This document shows positions 35,234-47,568 of a stretch of 64,000 nt of DNA, piece after piece; the first letter of the stretch is position 1; the number at the start of each line of letters is the position of its first letter. The notes beneath the pieces were generated by a model. It did not search any database, was not told the origin of the DNA, and saw only the letters and a list, made by a program, of their open reading frames with translations. The stretch lies in NCBI GenBank assembly GCA_963969595.1, contig OZ018417.1, positions 11,658,501 to 11,722,500 on the forward strand, read 5' to 3'. The position numbers were made by a program, and so were the translations under genes. The stretch comes from Neckera pumila. Lineage: Eukaryota > Streptophyta > Bryopsida > Hypnales > Neckeraceae.

Positions 35234-35713
35234 GACGGTCCGCACTAGCTGGTCTGCACTTCAACACCGAGAACAGAAACTGTTGTGAGAGGGTTGACAA
35301 CATTCAAGCCTGGCATATGGGAGTCCGTGTCAGGGTTAGAATTCAGGTTGAGGTTGAGGTCCGGCGAAGAAAAATGGTGTGGTCTCTCAACATCCATGCC
35401 TGTTTCCTGCATGTCCTGGGAAGATCGGGAGTCTTGCTGCGTAGTCTCAACGGAGCCACTGGTAGTGGAATAGCTTGAATGCTTGCTTTCGACTTCCGGA
35501 CCTTCCATGCCTGGAGAACCGTTTTGCACTGTTGATCTTCCCCTGTGACTTTTGCACCACACAAGTCTCCACCAATGCCTGAAACTTTTCGTTGGCTGAC
35601 GGTAAGCGGGCTGACGCTGCCAATAAGTGGGCTTCGTCAGATCGAGAGTACACGCTGGTCGTGCAATTTATGAAAGGCTTTCAAGACGGCCTCTCTTGCT
35701 AGCATAACTGCAA
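35234..35713 (-). other. Doubtful minus-strand exon with an EAR-like LNLNLN motif
   Basis: On the minus strand a TTCTGTTGCAG acceptor at about 35,711 is followed by ATG CTA GCA. A frame open from about 35,640 down to a TAG near 35,235 encodes a Ser-rich segment containing HFSSPDLNLNLNSNPDTD and ends VLGVEVQTS. DLNLNLN fits the LxLxL/DLN EAR repression motif of plant regulators. However, the frame after the acceptor closes after 22 codons unless a ~55 bp intron is spliced, and two other frames also stay open for about 60-70 codons. No DNA-binding domain was found upstream. It could be a small regulator, the last exon of a larger gene, or a non-coding transcript. Confidence 0.3.
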
Positions 35714-36399
35714 CAGAATCGCAGTTAGGGTGCCCTGCATCAGTCTAAGTAACGTTCCGGAGATGAGATTTGCTTCTAATTAAGTGAAGCCAAAAGAAAG
35801 TCTAATTACCAAGTCACCTTTCAAAAACCAAAGAAAAGTGGACATCAGTGCTAAACTAGCTCTAGTGCCTTACGCCCGTACCAACTTACGATCGACGGCT
35901 GCATAAAGGAAATGACATGATTTGTAAGCTTAGGGTACGAGCTCCGATAGATCGGATCCGATCCTCAAATTCTCATGATCGAACACCTCTGATCTTCTCC
36001 AAATGATCGTCTCGATCACTGGATCCCCATTCATTCACGTACGATCTTCGATTCGCACTGCATCTTCTGTAACATTAGCTGATCAAAGAGAGAGTCGTCA
36101 GAATTAACCTAGTTAATCCTAGTAAGAATCGATCTAGCTTCACCAAACAGTAAACTCTGGAAAGACTTTTGCATAACATCGCAGCCACATCAATATCCGG
36201 CACCTCGACAAGGAGTTCACAGACACAGCTTGCACACAGCTTAATTACCATCGAGGCTCCTAGCTAGCTTGTCGAACCAACACTGTTCATCGTCGTCAAC
36301 GAATAAGCTGAGTGTAGCAACATCATACCTGGAAGTCTGGGATGCAGCTAGAAAACATTGGAAATCAGTTATAGACGGGGCAGTTCTGAGACTGTGGAA

Positions 36400-39300
36400 A
36401 CTAGAAGATTTCCACGCAAGTGAATAGTTCTATCATAAATATAGCAATCAAGTACACGTGCAAAAAGAGGATAAGATTCTCACTTGAACTTTCTGAAAAG
36501 TACACTAACTTTACAGTCTATGTGTGCAAGTTGTAATGATGAGTGATGATTGTTTCATCACATGAGGCTTACTTGTGTCTGTGTTCAGTATCTTTGTTTT
36601 ATGAGATTGGACTATCAAAGGTACTCAGACTGTTTGTATTAAATTTCAAAAGAGTAAAAATGTAGATTGAATCATGATGAATCAATCATTTTATTCACAT
36701 CTTGAATATCATTATGTTTTCATGATTTTTAATAGTATTAAAATCGATAGATTTTTACAAATTGTATGAAATTATTTTAAGATCATTGATCGCAAATTAT
36801 ATTCATATACACAAAATACACAAAAGTTGTTCATTCTATATTAATAATCAAATTGTTAAAAAACATACAAGCCGTCTAAGCACCTTTGATAGTCCATTCT
36901 TATATATAACAAAGCTACAAAACACAAAACACATACTTTCACATTATTTGCATGTTGAATTGTACATCATCCTGACAACAACAAGCAAATCAATATCAGT
37001 ACAAAATAAAATACTACATTATCTTATCGAAATCAAGAAATCAAGAATACTTTTAATTTTCGTACTCTTCTACAAATGTAAAAGATTTCACAAGTAGATG
37101 ATTGCATTATCTAGCAAGATAAAACTCTTAACACTCTTAAATGTCATAACATTTAGTTGGTGCCATCGGTTAGTTGCAATCGGCAACATATCTCATATAT
37201 AATGAAAATCAGTTAGCTCCGTTTCAGATTTGAATCCAGCAATCACTGTAACTAGTGAGCTAGTACTTCAGTTCTGACAAGAACTTACTTACGACCGTTA
37301 CGCTATTCACCGTGTCTGTGACGTACACGGCGTCGTGAGCCAGTGAGGATCATCTTCACCAAGTTAGCCATCAAGTGCGCATCATGAATGTATTGTTCAT
37401 GAGGCCCAGGGCAAGCTAGGTAGCTGATCGATCTGCAGGATCTGTTGCAGAAGATGAGTCGAAATCGACGTTGGAGCCCGCTCTCCCGGCCATCGAAGAG
37501 GCGATGAAGACAGAAGTATTTACTCAGCGTAGTACGTAAACCTCTCTGAAGGCAAGGCTGTGGGCTGATGATCATATCCGTAACCACCGTTGCACTAACT
37601 GAGAGCTTTTTGAATAGCAAGCAGTTGCCGGGACTTGCAAAATCAAGAATCAAAAATCGTGTCTTTTGCAAGCTTGCAGGTGACGACTGATAGACGACGA
37701 GCAAAGTAGCGACCGGGACGTGCTCCTGAATTGAAGCCAGTCCACTTGCAAACCCAAGTTGATAGGGGCATGCGCAAGGCGTGCAACTATAAACAGAGTT
37801 TTCTGGTGTTGTAGGCAGTTCGCCTTTCCGAACTGGAGGAAGGAGATGATCGGCGGAGCCTACAGAAATTCATCTTTGTGGGCGGATTTCCTTTGCTTCC
37901 AGACAACCAGGTGTCCTCCAGGCCTATGAACTTTGCCGGCCTGCCTACCAAATGAGAGGACCACCGCCTTTAGCGAAGGAATGCATTAACCGTGTCAACT
38001 TTTGTCAAGTGACCCAAGATAAAGTATCCCCTGGCTGGGAATCCAGTTTAATTTGGTGCTGCCCTAGCCAGTAATCCGCTTGTCAGTTGCTGAATTAACT
38101 TAGCTTGCTGCGTTTGTCATTGTTGCGTGTATGCTAGGCGCTGTGCCGACCTACTGTAGAGAAATTCGTGGTGTTCTTCCCTGCTCATTATTGGCTCCAT
38201 CCTCGCTCTGTTGTACTGTACCCTGAACGAATAACTTATCTTAGTTTATATTGTTTTTAGGACGGCGCGCATATCACACTGCCCCAGAATTAGGAATCCA
38301 ATTAATTAATTGTTTTTTTTAACGTTTTGGAACCAATGGAGGTCCTTCGTTGCAGATTCGTAACTGATGTTCTGATCCAGATGGCGCCTACACTAATAAA
38401 GCTAGGACTTTTTTGCCTGGCCCTTCAAATTTTGGAACAAATGAAGGAACTTCGTTACAGATTCGTAACGTTTCTTAGTAGTTGTCATGATTAGACTCCA
38501 CGTTAAAGCTTGGACTTTTTGTTTCTGATGGCTCAGGATATCTATTCAATTTATAATACTCCGTATGTATAACTTGTTTCTAGCCCCACATGGCGACGAC
38601 CATGGACCATGGATGCTTGCAAAATCTCCTGTCTCAAATCGGTTTGGTGGTTTTGTTCGTTATACATGCAACCCCAGTACTGATACTTAGAACAAAAAGT
38701 CAGATAAAGTCGCAGATACTGTCTAGGGTTTCAGTAATTTCCTACACTAGCAAGCACGCACTTGAAGTTAGATGACAGACATAAAACATACCAAATGACA
38801 GCAGCTCCTTACTCTTTGTCATTTTGTGATGAGTACCTTGTCTGCTAATGCAGCAATTACGCTAGCGCGATCGACCCTCATTGTCCACATCCGCTCAAAA
38901 GACTGTTCATGGCTTCCGTGAGGTGTTTTTGCCACTTGGTTTAATGGTATGCACTCGTTCGTGTCCCCCTCCCCCCTAAACGTACTCGTGGCAGCTGAAT
39001 TTTTCTTAGTTCTCACTTTTCAATTCTTCTTGAGGGTAACTTTTTGAAACCCCTCATCCGAAGACAAAAGTCACTACCAAGGCTCCAGTTGTAACTTATG
39101 AACCGATCAGCTAGTTCGGAGACCAAAGAAGGATGCCAGTTTCACACAATGGAGTCCTCCCGGCACGGAAATACTTAAAAACCAGTACTGTAGTCCAGAA
39201 AAATCGTTCAAGTACAGACAACAGAAGTGACCCTCGTGCCTCGTGGGAGCGCGGTTGGCCGGGTCCTTCATCAGTACGTACACGGCGAAAGCTGAAAGGT

Positions 39301-39600
39301 ACTTCCATTGTGCCATTACTAAACCTGTCCTAGTCATTGAATGCTCAAGTCTTCCCTTCTCCCTGAACGCGTGCCGCAGAGCAGGGCAGGGGACCGGGAG
39401 GGAATACGACGGCAGTGGACGCACCCCCAAATTCAAGCGTCGGCAAGTGTAACGTATAACGAATGGACGACGGCCCAGGTCCTTTAGGTTTCCATTAGGT
39501 AGCGAGTATTTTAATGGTCGAGTAATTGCCAGCGAACTGTTGCAGGCAGGTGGTGACAGAGGCGCCCTGCTGCAGGCGCCCCAAGAATAGCCCTCCAGCC
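36400..39600. other. Low-copy intergenic DNA between the doubtful 35 kb locus and the GRAS upstream region
   Basis: No recognised protein. Short frames at 37,303-37,704 (minus) and near 37,440-37,530 (plus, after a TTGCAG) lack motifs. The sequence is less AT-rich and less repetitive than the flanks. Confidence 0.3.
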
Positions 39601-42600
39601 CTGCTGCTGTTGACGGCATGCCATAGGAAGCTAGCGCCTCAGTAGGGTGAGGCTCCCCGCCGGCTCCCCTTGCCCGTGTCTTCTGTCCGTCTGGGCTTCG
39701 TCGCCGGCGTTATAACTTAGTCGTCGTCTCGGCAGGCCTGTTGCTGCCTGGCCGGGGCGGCCGTCTCGCAAGCCTTGCGACGGAGTAGTAAGCCCCATCA
39801 CCAGCTAACTAAGATAGCTAGCTAGCTATGCTTTCAAGGTAGTCTACGTCACGCCCCGCCATTAACATGAAACGTGCTTTTGCTGTTCCAGTCTGTATGT
39901 GCCGTGACGATGTAGAGCCGGAGGCCGCCACTAGATGGCCGGGTTATGTTGCTAGCTAGCTCTACGTATCTCTCGCGCGCTCGCGTTTGTGCAAGTTAGG
40001 TGACTTTTGAGACTTTTTGAAGGCTGCGACTTGGGAAAACTTCGATTGCGCAGGCGTGATACTGGCGCGGCGAGGTTTTCTGTTTGGCCACCACAGGATG
40101 GATGCTTGCTCCCGAGTTCTGTACTGAATCGCTGGATCGGATCGTTCGGAAGTAGGTCATAGTTCTGCGCATGCTGGAGATCATTTGATCATCAATGTAA
40201 GATTCGACCTAGCTAGTCTAGTCACACCTAGTTTCCGATTGAACTTTACCACGTGCATGCAGCAGCTAGTGGTGGAAAAAAGGTGTGATTTGATGTGGCT
40301 CTGTGCTTTGCAATTCGTCCTTAGTATCGCGGCAAGCCGCAAGATGGAAGAATTTTAGACTTGTCGTGATTTGGGGGTGGAACTGTGAAACTGTCAATGG
40401 CTCAAAATGCAATTTTTATCTCCCCAGCCTCGGTTATACGCAACCGTGCAAGCATTTGGAGTTGTCCATGCGAGTGTGGTTCATTTTGGAAGCGGTCTGA
40501 GTGCCTTTTGTAAGAGATAATTTCGGAAGATCGATCTCATGAGCCTGTTTGATTAGAATGGCATCTCGATCAGTGCGTCATTGCGGAACTGACGTAGCTG
40601 TGAAGAATATTGTGTGTTGCTAAAGATGACGGATGTGAGCGAGCTGTGCAGGAAATTGTTATTCTCACTAGCAAGCTGGCGTTCTTTGATTACATCAGGC
40701 GTTCAATTAGGGTACTCATCTTTCCCGGAGGTAGAGGCTGTGAACCAGGACTCTCGGTTGTAACGAAGATCGAGCTACAATCACAATTGGCTATGCAATA
40801 CGGCAGGTGAGTAATGCAGCTCGCCTCTTGTTCATCCCTGACCCCTTGCTGACAGAATACCTGTTGATAAGAAACGCGTGGTCACTCATTTACCGACCTG
40901 GTTGGCTTCACAGTACGTACTGGGCATAGTTGAACGAGTAGCTCATCTGAAACAATTTCGTGCGTGATGTATTTCTGTTTAGAGACCTGGATATAATTTC
41001 TCAGTGAGTGCTTTTCATGGTATTCGCGGCGTCGGAGAGCGTGAGCGAACTAGGTCGTAAGCTTATTGCTGTCAACCTCACATTCATTAAAATGGCACAG
41101 TTTCAGTCGCCCGCCTGGAACCTGAGATCTACATCAGTCGCATTTTTGAGAGCTCTGGCCCGTGAACGTCACAACTTTGACGGTTCGGTGATCTGAAACT
41201 GGCCATTTTCAAAAAGATGAGCATGGATCAGCTTGTAATTACGTACCTGCATTCCACAATAGTTAGAGCAAGTAAAGGAATGTTCAACAACTGAACAAGT
41301 GCAGTTTCGGTAACTGACGGAGGTCTTGTTAATGGCTAAGTTCATGATTTTGTGTCTCATGCAAACCTACTGCAGTAGTTTCTGAGTATCTGATCTGTGA
41401 CGAGTGCTCTTGAATGAGCTGAAGGTGGTTTAAATTTACTTGACGCCTTCTATCGCGAGACGGATGCCTAATGTATTGAGGGAGACTTCGATAGCTAGTC
41501 TGTAGTTCCAAGATTGTGAAAGGCAGTACTCGCAGTGCATTGAATTTGTGAGAGATTTGTTGCCCTGTAGGTGCAGTAGATAGGCATTCCTCGCAATGCT
41601 TTGAAGATCTATGATCCGGCGCGGGCTTCAAGCTAATGTGCTATTTGAAAACCCCCATGAATTACAAATCCTATAGATTAGAGAGAAGGGGTTCGTGATA
41701 TGGTTGGAAGTGCTGCTAAGCTGGGCAAGCTATTGGCTGCCCCACTTAGGGTGCAACCAAGAATTTATGGAAAGAAGTTCCCTAGGGGTTAATCTTTATG
41801 AACTTTGTTATTTTGAAGTGCACAATGGTCTTCCAGATAGTGTTACAGTGTAATAGTGAACCCCGCCCGACACTGCACTGGACATTCCTAGCCTTCATTA
41901 TGGGATGTTTGCCCTCTATATTTGAATACTTCAGATAGGACTTTATTACGTTGCCATCTATACTCTTAAGGAATACCTGGTTTGTGCTGTAGGCTCTCTA
42001 TACGTATATGAAATAGTGCTGCTAAACTCGATTTCCATTATTTGTAAAAATGGCAGATATGTTCCATTTGAAATTGGTGAAGTTTCAGTCACCCAGCAGA
42101 TTTGTATATATCGTTGTTTTCAGAGCTCTGGGCACTGTCGCCATTCTGGCGCTGGATCTAAAACACGCCATTTGTACGTGACGATTATTAATGACTCCGG
42201 GCCCAATTTCAGAAGCATGATATCGCTTAATTGTCAAGTACTTGTCGTGATGGGCCCAGGCCTTTCATTCATCTTCTAACTGGATTTGCCTGTGAATTAG
42301 ATTATGTTGACTCGCTTGTGATGAGCTTCAGCTTCAGCTTCTCCAACCATGAACAGATTGGAAAGAAAGATGTGTATAAGAGCATTATACGTCGAGATGC
42401 AGACGTCGAAGCATTTTAAGGACTAGCTCACGAGCTCCAGTAATAGTTCCATGTGCGAGAGGTTTCACTATTCTCTTCCCCAACTCTCAATCAGGTATGG
42501 TGAAGTATGCCAACTGACGATCAATTCACACATCGCATTGATTAATGTAATTGTCAATACCAGTTAGTAATAAATTAATTCTTTACTGCTATCAATGTCG

Positions 42601-43593
42601 TTCTTTTGACATCTTGAGTGATGGCTGACTGTGCTCAGTGTGCTGTCAGAAGCAGTCCGTGAACGACTTTACTGTTATCACGTTAACTGAGAGTCCATGA
42701 CAGAATTTGCTAATTTAAGTCTTGTGTACGTCAATTTTTTTGAGATGACTGCTCCGCACTCAAAGCACGTGCTTTTAGTTATTGCGTCTCAGTTGGATTG
42801 ATTGATATATTTCACTGAGCTTGGCTAGCTAGCTAGCTTGATCCATATACTCTGGCGGTCTAGCTAGAATTGATTCGTTCTTCCTTTTGTAGAGATATTG
42901 TTCACAGAGCTGAAATTAGCTACTAGCTGTTACGAATAACAGGATCATGAGTAATGGGCTTCAGGTTGACTAATTGCATAGCTTGCGGTCTGTATTGGGC
43001 CGGTTTGCTCAATTGCAGTACGTCTAAGTGGTGCTGAGCAGCTGGACGAAGGGGTGGAACTCGATTGACTGCTAGTGTTGATTACTCTCCGCAATATAAT
43101 TACCCATCACTGACATTGGAAGACTGGTTCTCGACATCAATTGCGACTCACAGCTTTCATTTCATCGATCGCAACAATGGTTGGTTCTTAAGGCTCCTTA
43201 TTCTCACCTTGTGTTTTGCAGAAGTTGAGTTTTGAGATCGTCTTTCATTTCGTAGATGACAACATTCTTGAATCAACCATTAAAGGAAATTCCATAATCA
43301 TTTAGCCGACCTCAGAAGACTCGTTGTTCCCTGTGTTCACCTCCGCACAACGTAACCTCTAGAAAATTTGGGTTTTCTAGGATAACAAATTTGCTATGTG
43401 AAAAAACTTTATCTCGGATTGGATAAACCATAAGAAGAATTTCCTTAGTGATTCGGCCAGTCGGCCACAGCACTCTTAGCTTCTTGTATTCCCTGTTGCA
43501 CGTTGATTAGCTCGTCAGAGCATTTTGTTTTTGCACAATGATAGATGTATTTCTTATGTGGCCTGAATTTACCTTGTTGACATGCACATGCAG
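39600..43593 (+). other. Probable upstream/5' leader region of the GRAS gene
   Basis: A GC-rich block at about 39,600-39,800 is followed by a possible donor (TTTCAAG-GTAGTC near 39,840), then about 3.7 kb with no coding frame of note before the short exon with the start codon. Long leader introns are common in plant regulatory genes, so this may be transcribed. Promoter and leader exon limits are not determined. The GCTAGCTAGC stretches near 39,820, 39,955 and 42,830 are simple repeats. Confidence 0.3.
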
Positions 43594-43614
43594 ATCGATC
43601 GACCTTGAATCATG
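43594..43614 (+). promoter_or_regulatory. 21-nt exon carrying the GRAS start codon at its 3' edge
   Basis: It is bounded by an ATGCAG acceptor and an ATG-GTAAGT donor, so only the initiator Met is encoded before a 154 bp intron. Skipping or retaining this exon would control whether the ORF begins here. The splice borders are inferred from consensus and phase. Confidence 0.5.
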
Positions 43615-46358
43615 GTAAGTGAATTACGTACGTTGTACTTGACACAAAAGTGGTGAACGACTTGAGAGAACAGAATGAACCAAATAAACCTTTAATAAAC
43701 CAAATAACCAAGTTACTAATACGACTAATTCATGCGAGCTGTATGTTGTGTGATGAACGTACCTGCAGGACGAGAAAGCCTGGGCGGGGACGACAGCAGC
43801 CGGGGCGGAGGAGCTGCTGGTCCTGTTTGCGAACGCCATCAAGAACCGCAACGGCGGGGTGGCTAAACAAGCGGTACAGGCGCTGCAGAAAATCTCCTCC
43901 CTGGACGGAGAGCTTCCTAGCGAGCGCGTCACCGCCTTCTTCCTCCGGGCGCTCGTCCTGCGAGCCGGCTCTTTGCTGCACGACCGCAACCTCATTCTTC
44001 CAACAGAAGACCCGGACGACGACGACGAGCTTCAAATGCAGGATCCTCCTCATCGTGAGTATTACTTACGTATTGCGCGTCCCTTTCATGCTCTAGAATG
44101 CGTGGCCATATTCTTTACAATTAAAGGTCTAGGTATCGTGAAAGTAGAGCCTCGTTATGAGAAATAACGTGGATGTTAATTCCATACCGAAATTGTGCGG
44201 TCACGTTATCGGGCATAACCTCAAATGTTGGATCCTGTTCGTGTTCAAGCATGCTCAATCAAGGTCTCAACTCTAAAAAGAAAGACACCATGCATAACGT
44301 TAAAGGAACTCCACGTTATAATTATATCCTTCTCGGTCCTTATCCAATGAGTGATTGTCATCTGTATAGAAATGGGCTCCATTGACGTATGACGTCAATG
44401 GGCTCCATTGACGTTATGGCGTATGCGCCGAGCCTCAAGTCTCTCTAGTGTTTTTTACTATCCCTAGATTTCTCTTTACTAGCACTCGTATAGATCTGAG
44501 GCAACTGATCAACTGCACCAATTTCTCTGAAATCCACCAATTTGCCGAGAAGTTCCTTCCAATCTCCAGGATGGTCATATTCGTTATAATAAATGAACGT
44601 CGTATAACCGGACATAACCTCGATCAACGATTGGAACTTGCTCAGTTATGTCCAATCAAGGGTCTAAAAAAGGCACCATACTTCTAAAGTAACCCATGTT
44701 ATGGAAAATAACATGTTTCTGCATATGGGCTCCATTGAAGTTATGGCATACGAGTTTCAGAGTGCTAAACCTTCAAGTGCGCGCAGCTCTAAAATCTTGC
44801 ACCTGAATAGGTCTGAAGTTCCAGTCAGGCAACTGAAACTGCGAAAGCTCACTGATATCCGCCATTTTGATGAAAGTACCTTCAAAGCCCCAGAATGGTC
44901 AAATATAATCGTTGAAATGGCGTGTTACAGAGTGGCTTTTGTTAAAGTGCCTAGAGCTCTACAAATTAGGAATGTGGAGATTGGAAGTTTGCCAGATAAC
45001 TGAAGCTGCACTGAAATCCGCCATGCTAACGAGTATGTATGAGGGTTAGACTTCTTAATTTGTACCTCACTTCCAATTTCCAGAACATTCATAGTAGTTG
45101 AAATGGCGTGTTACAGTTTAACATACATTCAAGTGCCTAGAGTTCTACAAATTAGGAATGTGGAGATTGGAAGTATCAGTCAGATAACTGAAACTGCTCT
45201 GAAATCCGCCATGCTAACAAGTATATATATGAGGTTCAGACATCGATCTTAATTCCATGCCTCTGGCTGATTCCCCGCTTTCTATGACATGAAACGGAAT
45301 TTAAGGCTTTGAGTGCTAGAGCCTTGACGCTTATCTCTGTCTCTGTGGTATCAACGTTGACAGAAATGCAATGGGCGGAGCGCTCACTGGGCTTCAACGA
45401 GCTCACAAACCTGGTGGACATGACTCCGTTCTACCGCTTCGGCTTCGTGGCCGCCAACGGCGCCATCCTTGAAGCTTTCGAAGGCATGGACCGCGTGCAC
45501 ATCCTCGACTTCAGCACCTCCCACTGCATGCAATGGCCGACTCTCATTGACGCTCTCGCCGATCGCATGGACGGCCCCCCTCACGTCCGTCTCACCGTCT
45601 CCACCTGCGCGCTTCCCACTCCACCCCGCTTGCATCCCACTTACGAAGACATTGGCCACCATCTCACGCTGTGGGCTCGTGAGAAGGGCGTCCCGTTCGA
45701 GTTTCACCTCCTCTCGCAACCCTTGGAGTCTCTCCGCGTCACCGACATGAACCTCCGCGACGGAGAATCTCTCGCTGTCAACTGCAACCTCCGTCTACAC
45801 TACCTCGCAGACGAAACTCTAAGTGAGAATCCAGACATCACCAACACGCAACAATCGTTGTGTCCCCGGGACAACTTCCTGCAACTCATCAGCTTGCTCA
45901 ACCCAGTTGTGGTGACGATCTACGAACAAGACTGCAACGCGACGTCCACGGATCTGGTATCCCGTCTGACTGAGAGTTATAACCACGAGTGGATCCCATT
46001 TGATTTTCTCGCGACGTACGGCAGTCGTGGGCGTGACGAGCATGAGCGCGACGTCGGGGAACGGATCGAGAATGTGTTGGCCTGTGAAGGCGTGGAGCGG
46101 ATCGAGCGGTTGGAGTCGAAGGTGATGTGGTTGCAGAGGCTGAGGAGGATGCACTTTCGGAATTTGGCTGTGAGTGAGGATGTGACGGCCGCGTTAAGGG
46201 AGATTGTTGGGGATTATGCGGTGGGGTGGGGAGTCAAGCTAGACGAGGATGATGTGCAGATTCTGTCGTGGAAGGGACATAGCTTTGCGTTTGCTAGTGC
46301 GTGGGTGCCGGTGTCGCCAATCGGCTCTAATCCTCTCAAGTTTACCTACTTACAGTGA
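43612..46358 (+). CDS. GRAS-domain transcriptional regulator, SCARECROW-LIKE 32 type
   Basis: Joining 43612..43614, 43769..44054 and 45364..46358 gives 427 residues, close to Arabidopsis SCL32 (about 410). The ATG is the last codon of a short exon and is followed at once by GTAAGT. Domains in order: LHRI with AGAEELLVLFANAIKN and SERVTAFFLRALVLRA (about 13-65); an acidic linker with DPDDDDELQ; the VHIID region RVHILDFSTSHCMQWPT (about 140-156), where ILDF replaces IIDF and HCMQWPT is the SCL32-type signature; PFYRE/LHRII region with NPVVVTIYEQDCNATS; WIPFDFLATY; ERIERLESKVMWLQRLRRM; and the SAW end GWGVKLDEDDVQILSWKG...FASAWVPV. GRAS proteins are nuclear regulators without a classic DNA-binding domain. 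Unusually, a 1.3 kb repeat-bearing intron splits LHRI from VHIID. Alternative longer N-termini are possible but no upstream coding frame was found. Confidence 0.9.
44190..45245. repeat. Tandemly duplicated, diverged repeats in the GRAS intron
   Basis: Two blocks of about 145 bp, starting GTTGAAATGGCGTG at 44,911 and 45,097 (period 186), share ACAAATTAGGAATGTGGAGA and AAATCCGCCATGCTAAC. Upstream, 44,200-44,430 and 44,600-44,770 share CGGRCATAACCTC, ATGGGCTCCATTGA and GTTATGGC. Related, weaker copies may exist near 41,090-41,210 and 42,045-42,180. Not coding. Confidence 0.7.
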
Positions 46359-46525
46359 ATTGCATAAGAACGATTGAATTATTTTATTTTTGCAGCCAGG
46401 CAAGCATAGCTATCGATTTTACACAATTTTCAAAACTACTGGAATCAATAGTGGTGACCCATACTCCTTACTTCAGTTATTATCATATTGTTGCTCTTGA
46501 AATCGTTCCATCTACGAGAGTGTAT

Positions 46526-46820
46526 GAGTCAAGCTGGACGAGGATGAAGTGCAGATTCTGTCGTGGAAGGGACGTAGCTTCGCGTTTGCCAGTGCGTGGG
46601 TGCGGTGGTGGCCTTCGTCTCTAATCCTCTCAAGCTTAGCTACTTACAATTACAGTGGTCGAATTGGACACGATTGAATCATATTTTTTTGCAGTTAGAC
46701 AGATAGTGATCCATTTTAGTACAGTTTTCGAAACTACTGAACTCAATTATGGTGACCCATGCGTCTTACTTCAGATTTCGATCAGATATATTGTTGCTCT
46801 TTCCATTCGCTCAATTTAAG
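46526..46820 (+). pseudogene. Duplicated 3' fragment of the GRAS gene
   Basis: GAGTCAAGCTxGACGAGGAT at 46,231 recurs at 46,526 (period 295). The copy includes the last ~100 coding bases (GATTCTGTCGTGGAAGGGAC, GCGTTTGCxAGTGCGTGGGT, TCTAATCCTCTCAAG) and the 3' flank. Indels around GTGCGGTGG destroy the frame found in the gene. It lacks any start or upstream domain, so it is a non-coding tandem duplicate, perhaps read as extra 3' UTR. Confidence 0.85.
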
Positions 46821-47568
46821 AGAGAATTTTTGAGCCTACAGCTGTTTTTTTTTGCGGGGCGAGCTTGGATTCCTTGGAACCAGTGCTTGGATGAGGCCGG
46901 GTGCGATTGGGTTGGTTGGTTGCTGGTCTCTGTTTAATTTGGATGATTAAGCTAAAGTAGACTTGGTTGTTATGAGGATGGTTATGATTGTTGCTCTTGA
47001 AATCGTTCCATCTCAAGGACTCGGTTAGACCATCGATACCCGGTTTTCTATACCAGACGACATAAGCTTCTGTTGTTTCAATTCGGCGCCGCATTGTTTG
47101 AATGATGTATTATCATCAAACCTGTAACTGCGGTTTTAATTCATTAAGCCCTCACTGAGAGTTCTTCAATTGATCGAGTTTGTGTTTCAGTTCCTCTGGA
47201 ATGTAGTGCATGTTAGTTTCCATTTTTTCTGTGCGCGGAGTCGTGTAACGTCCGAGATCTTGTTCAGTTTCTATAAAGGGGAGGAGATTGATGAGGTAAT
47301 GGAGTTTTGAGGCTCTTTATGTGCTCTGGTTCTGTTATCGATGGTCTAAGGTAGAACTTCCCAAACCCGATCACTTAAGCGATTGTGGGACAGATCATGA
47401 GCAGCATTAGGACACAATACAAATTTTTTCCTTGAAGAAAGATGGGAAATATGGGGACTACAAATTTTTAGTAGTTTTATTCTCAAAATTAAAATTATGA
47501 TGAATTTTGGGAGCCAAAAAGTGCTTAGAACCCATAGCCAATGTCTAGACTCTTCCAATTCCAATCAT

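Noticed and set aside
37303..37704. 133-codon minus-strand frame
   Set aside because: Composition and lack of motif suggest chance; the plus strand also has an open stretch here after a TTGCAG, and neither is supported.
39107..39619. 170-codon minus-strand frame in GC-rich DNA
   Set aside because: No recognisable domain, no splice context, and a competing plus-strand frame overlaps; explained by few stop codons in GC-rich sequence.
43624..46154. Several antisense or shifted frames of 90-150 codons over the GRAS exons
   Set aside because: The in-phase GRAS reading explains this sequence completely.
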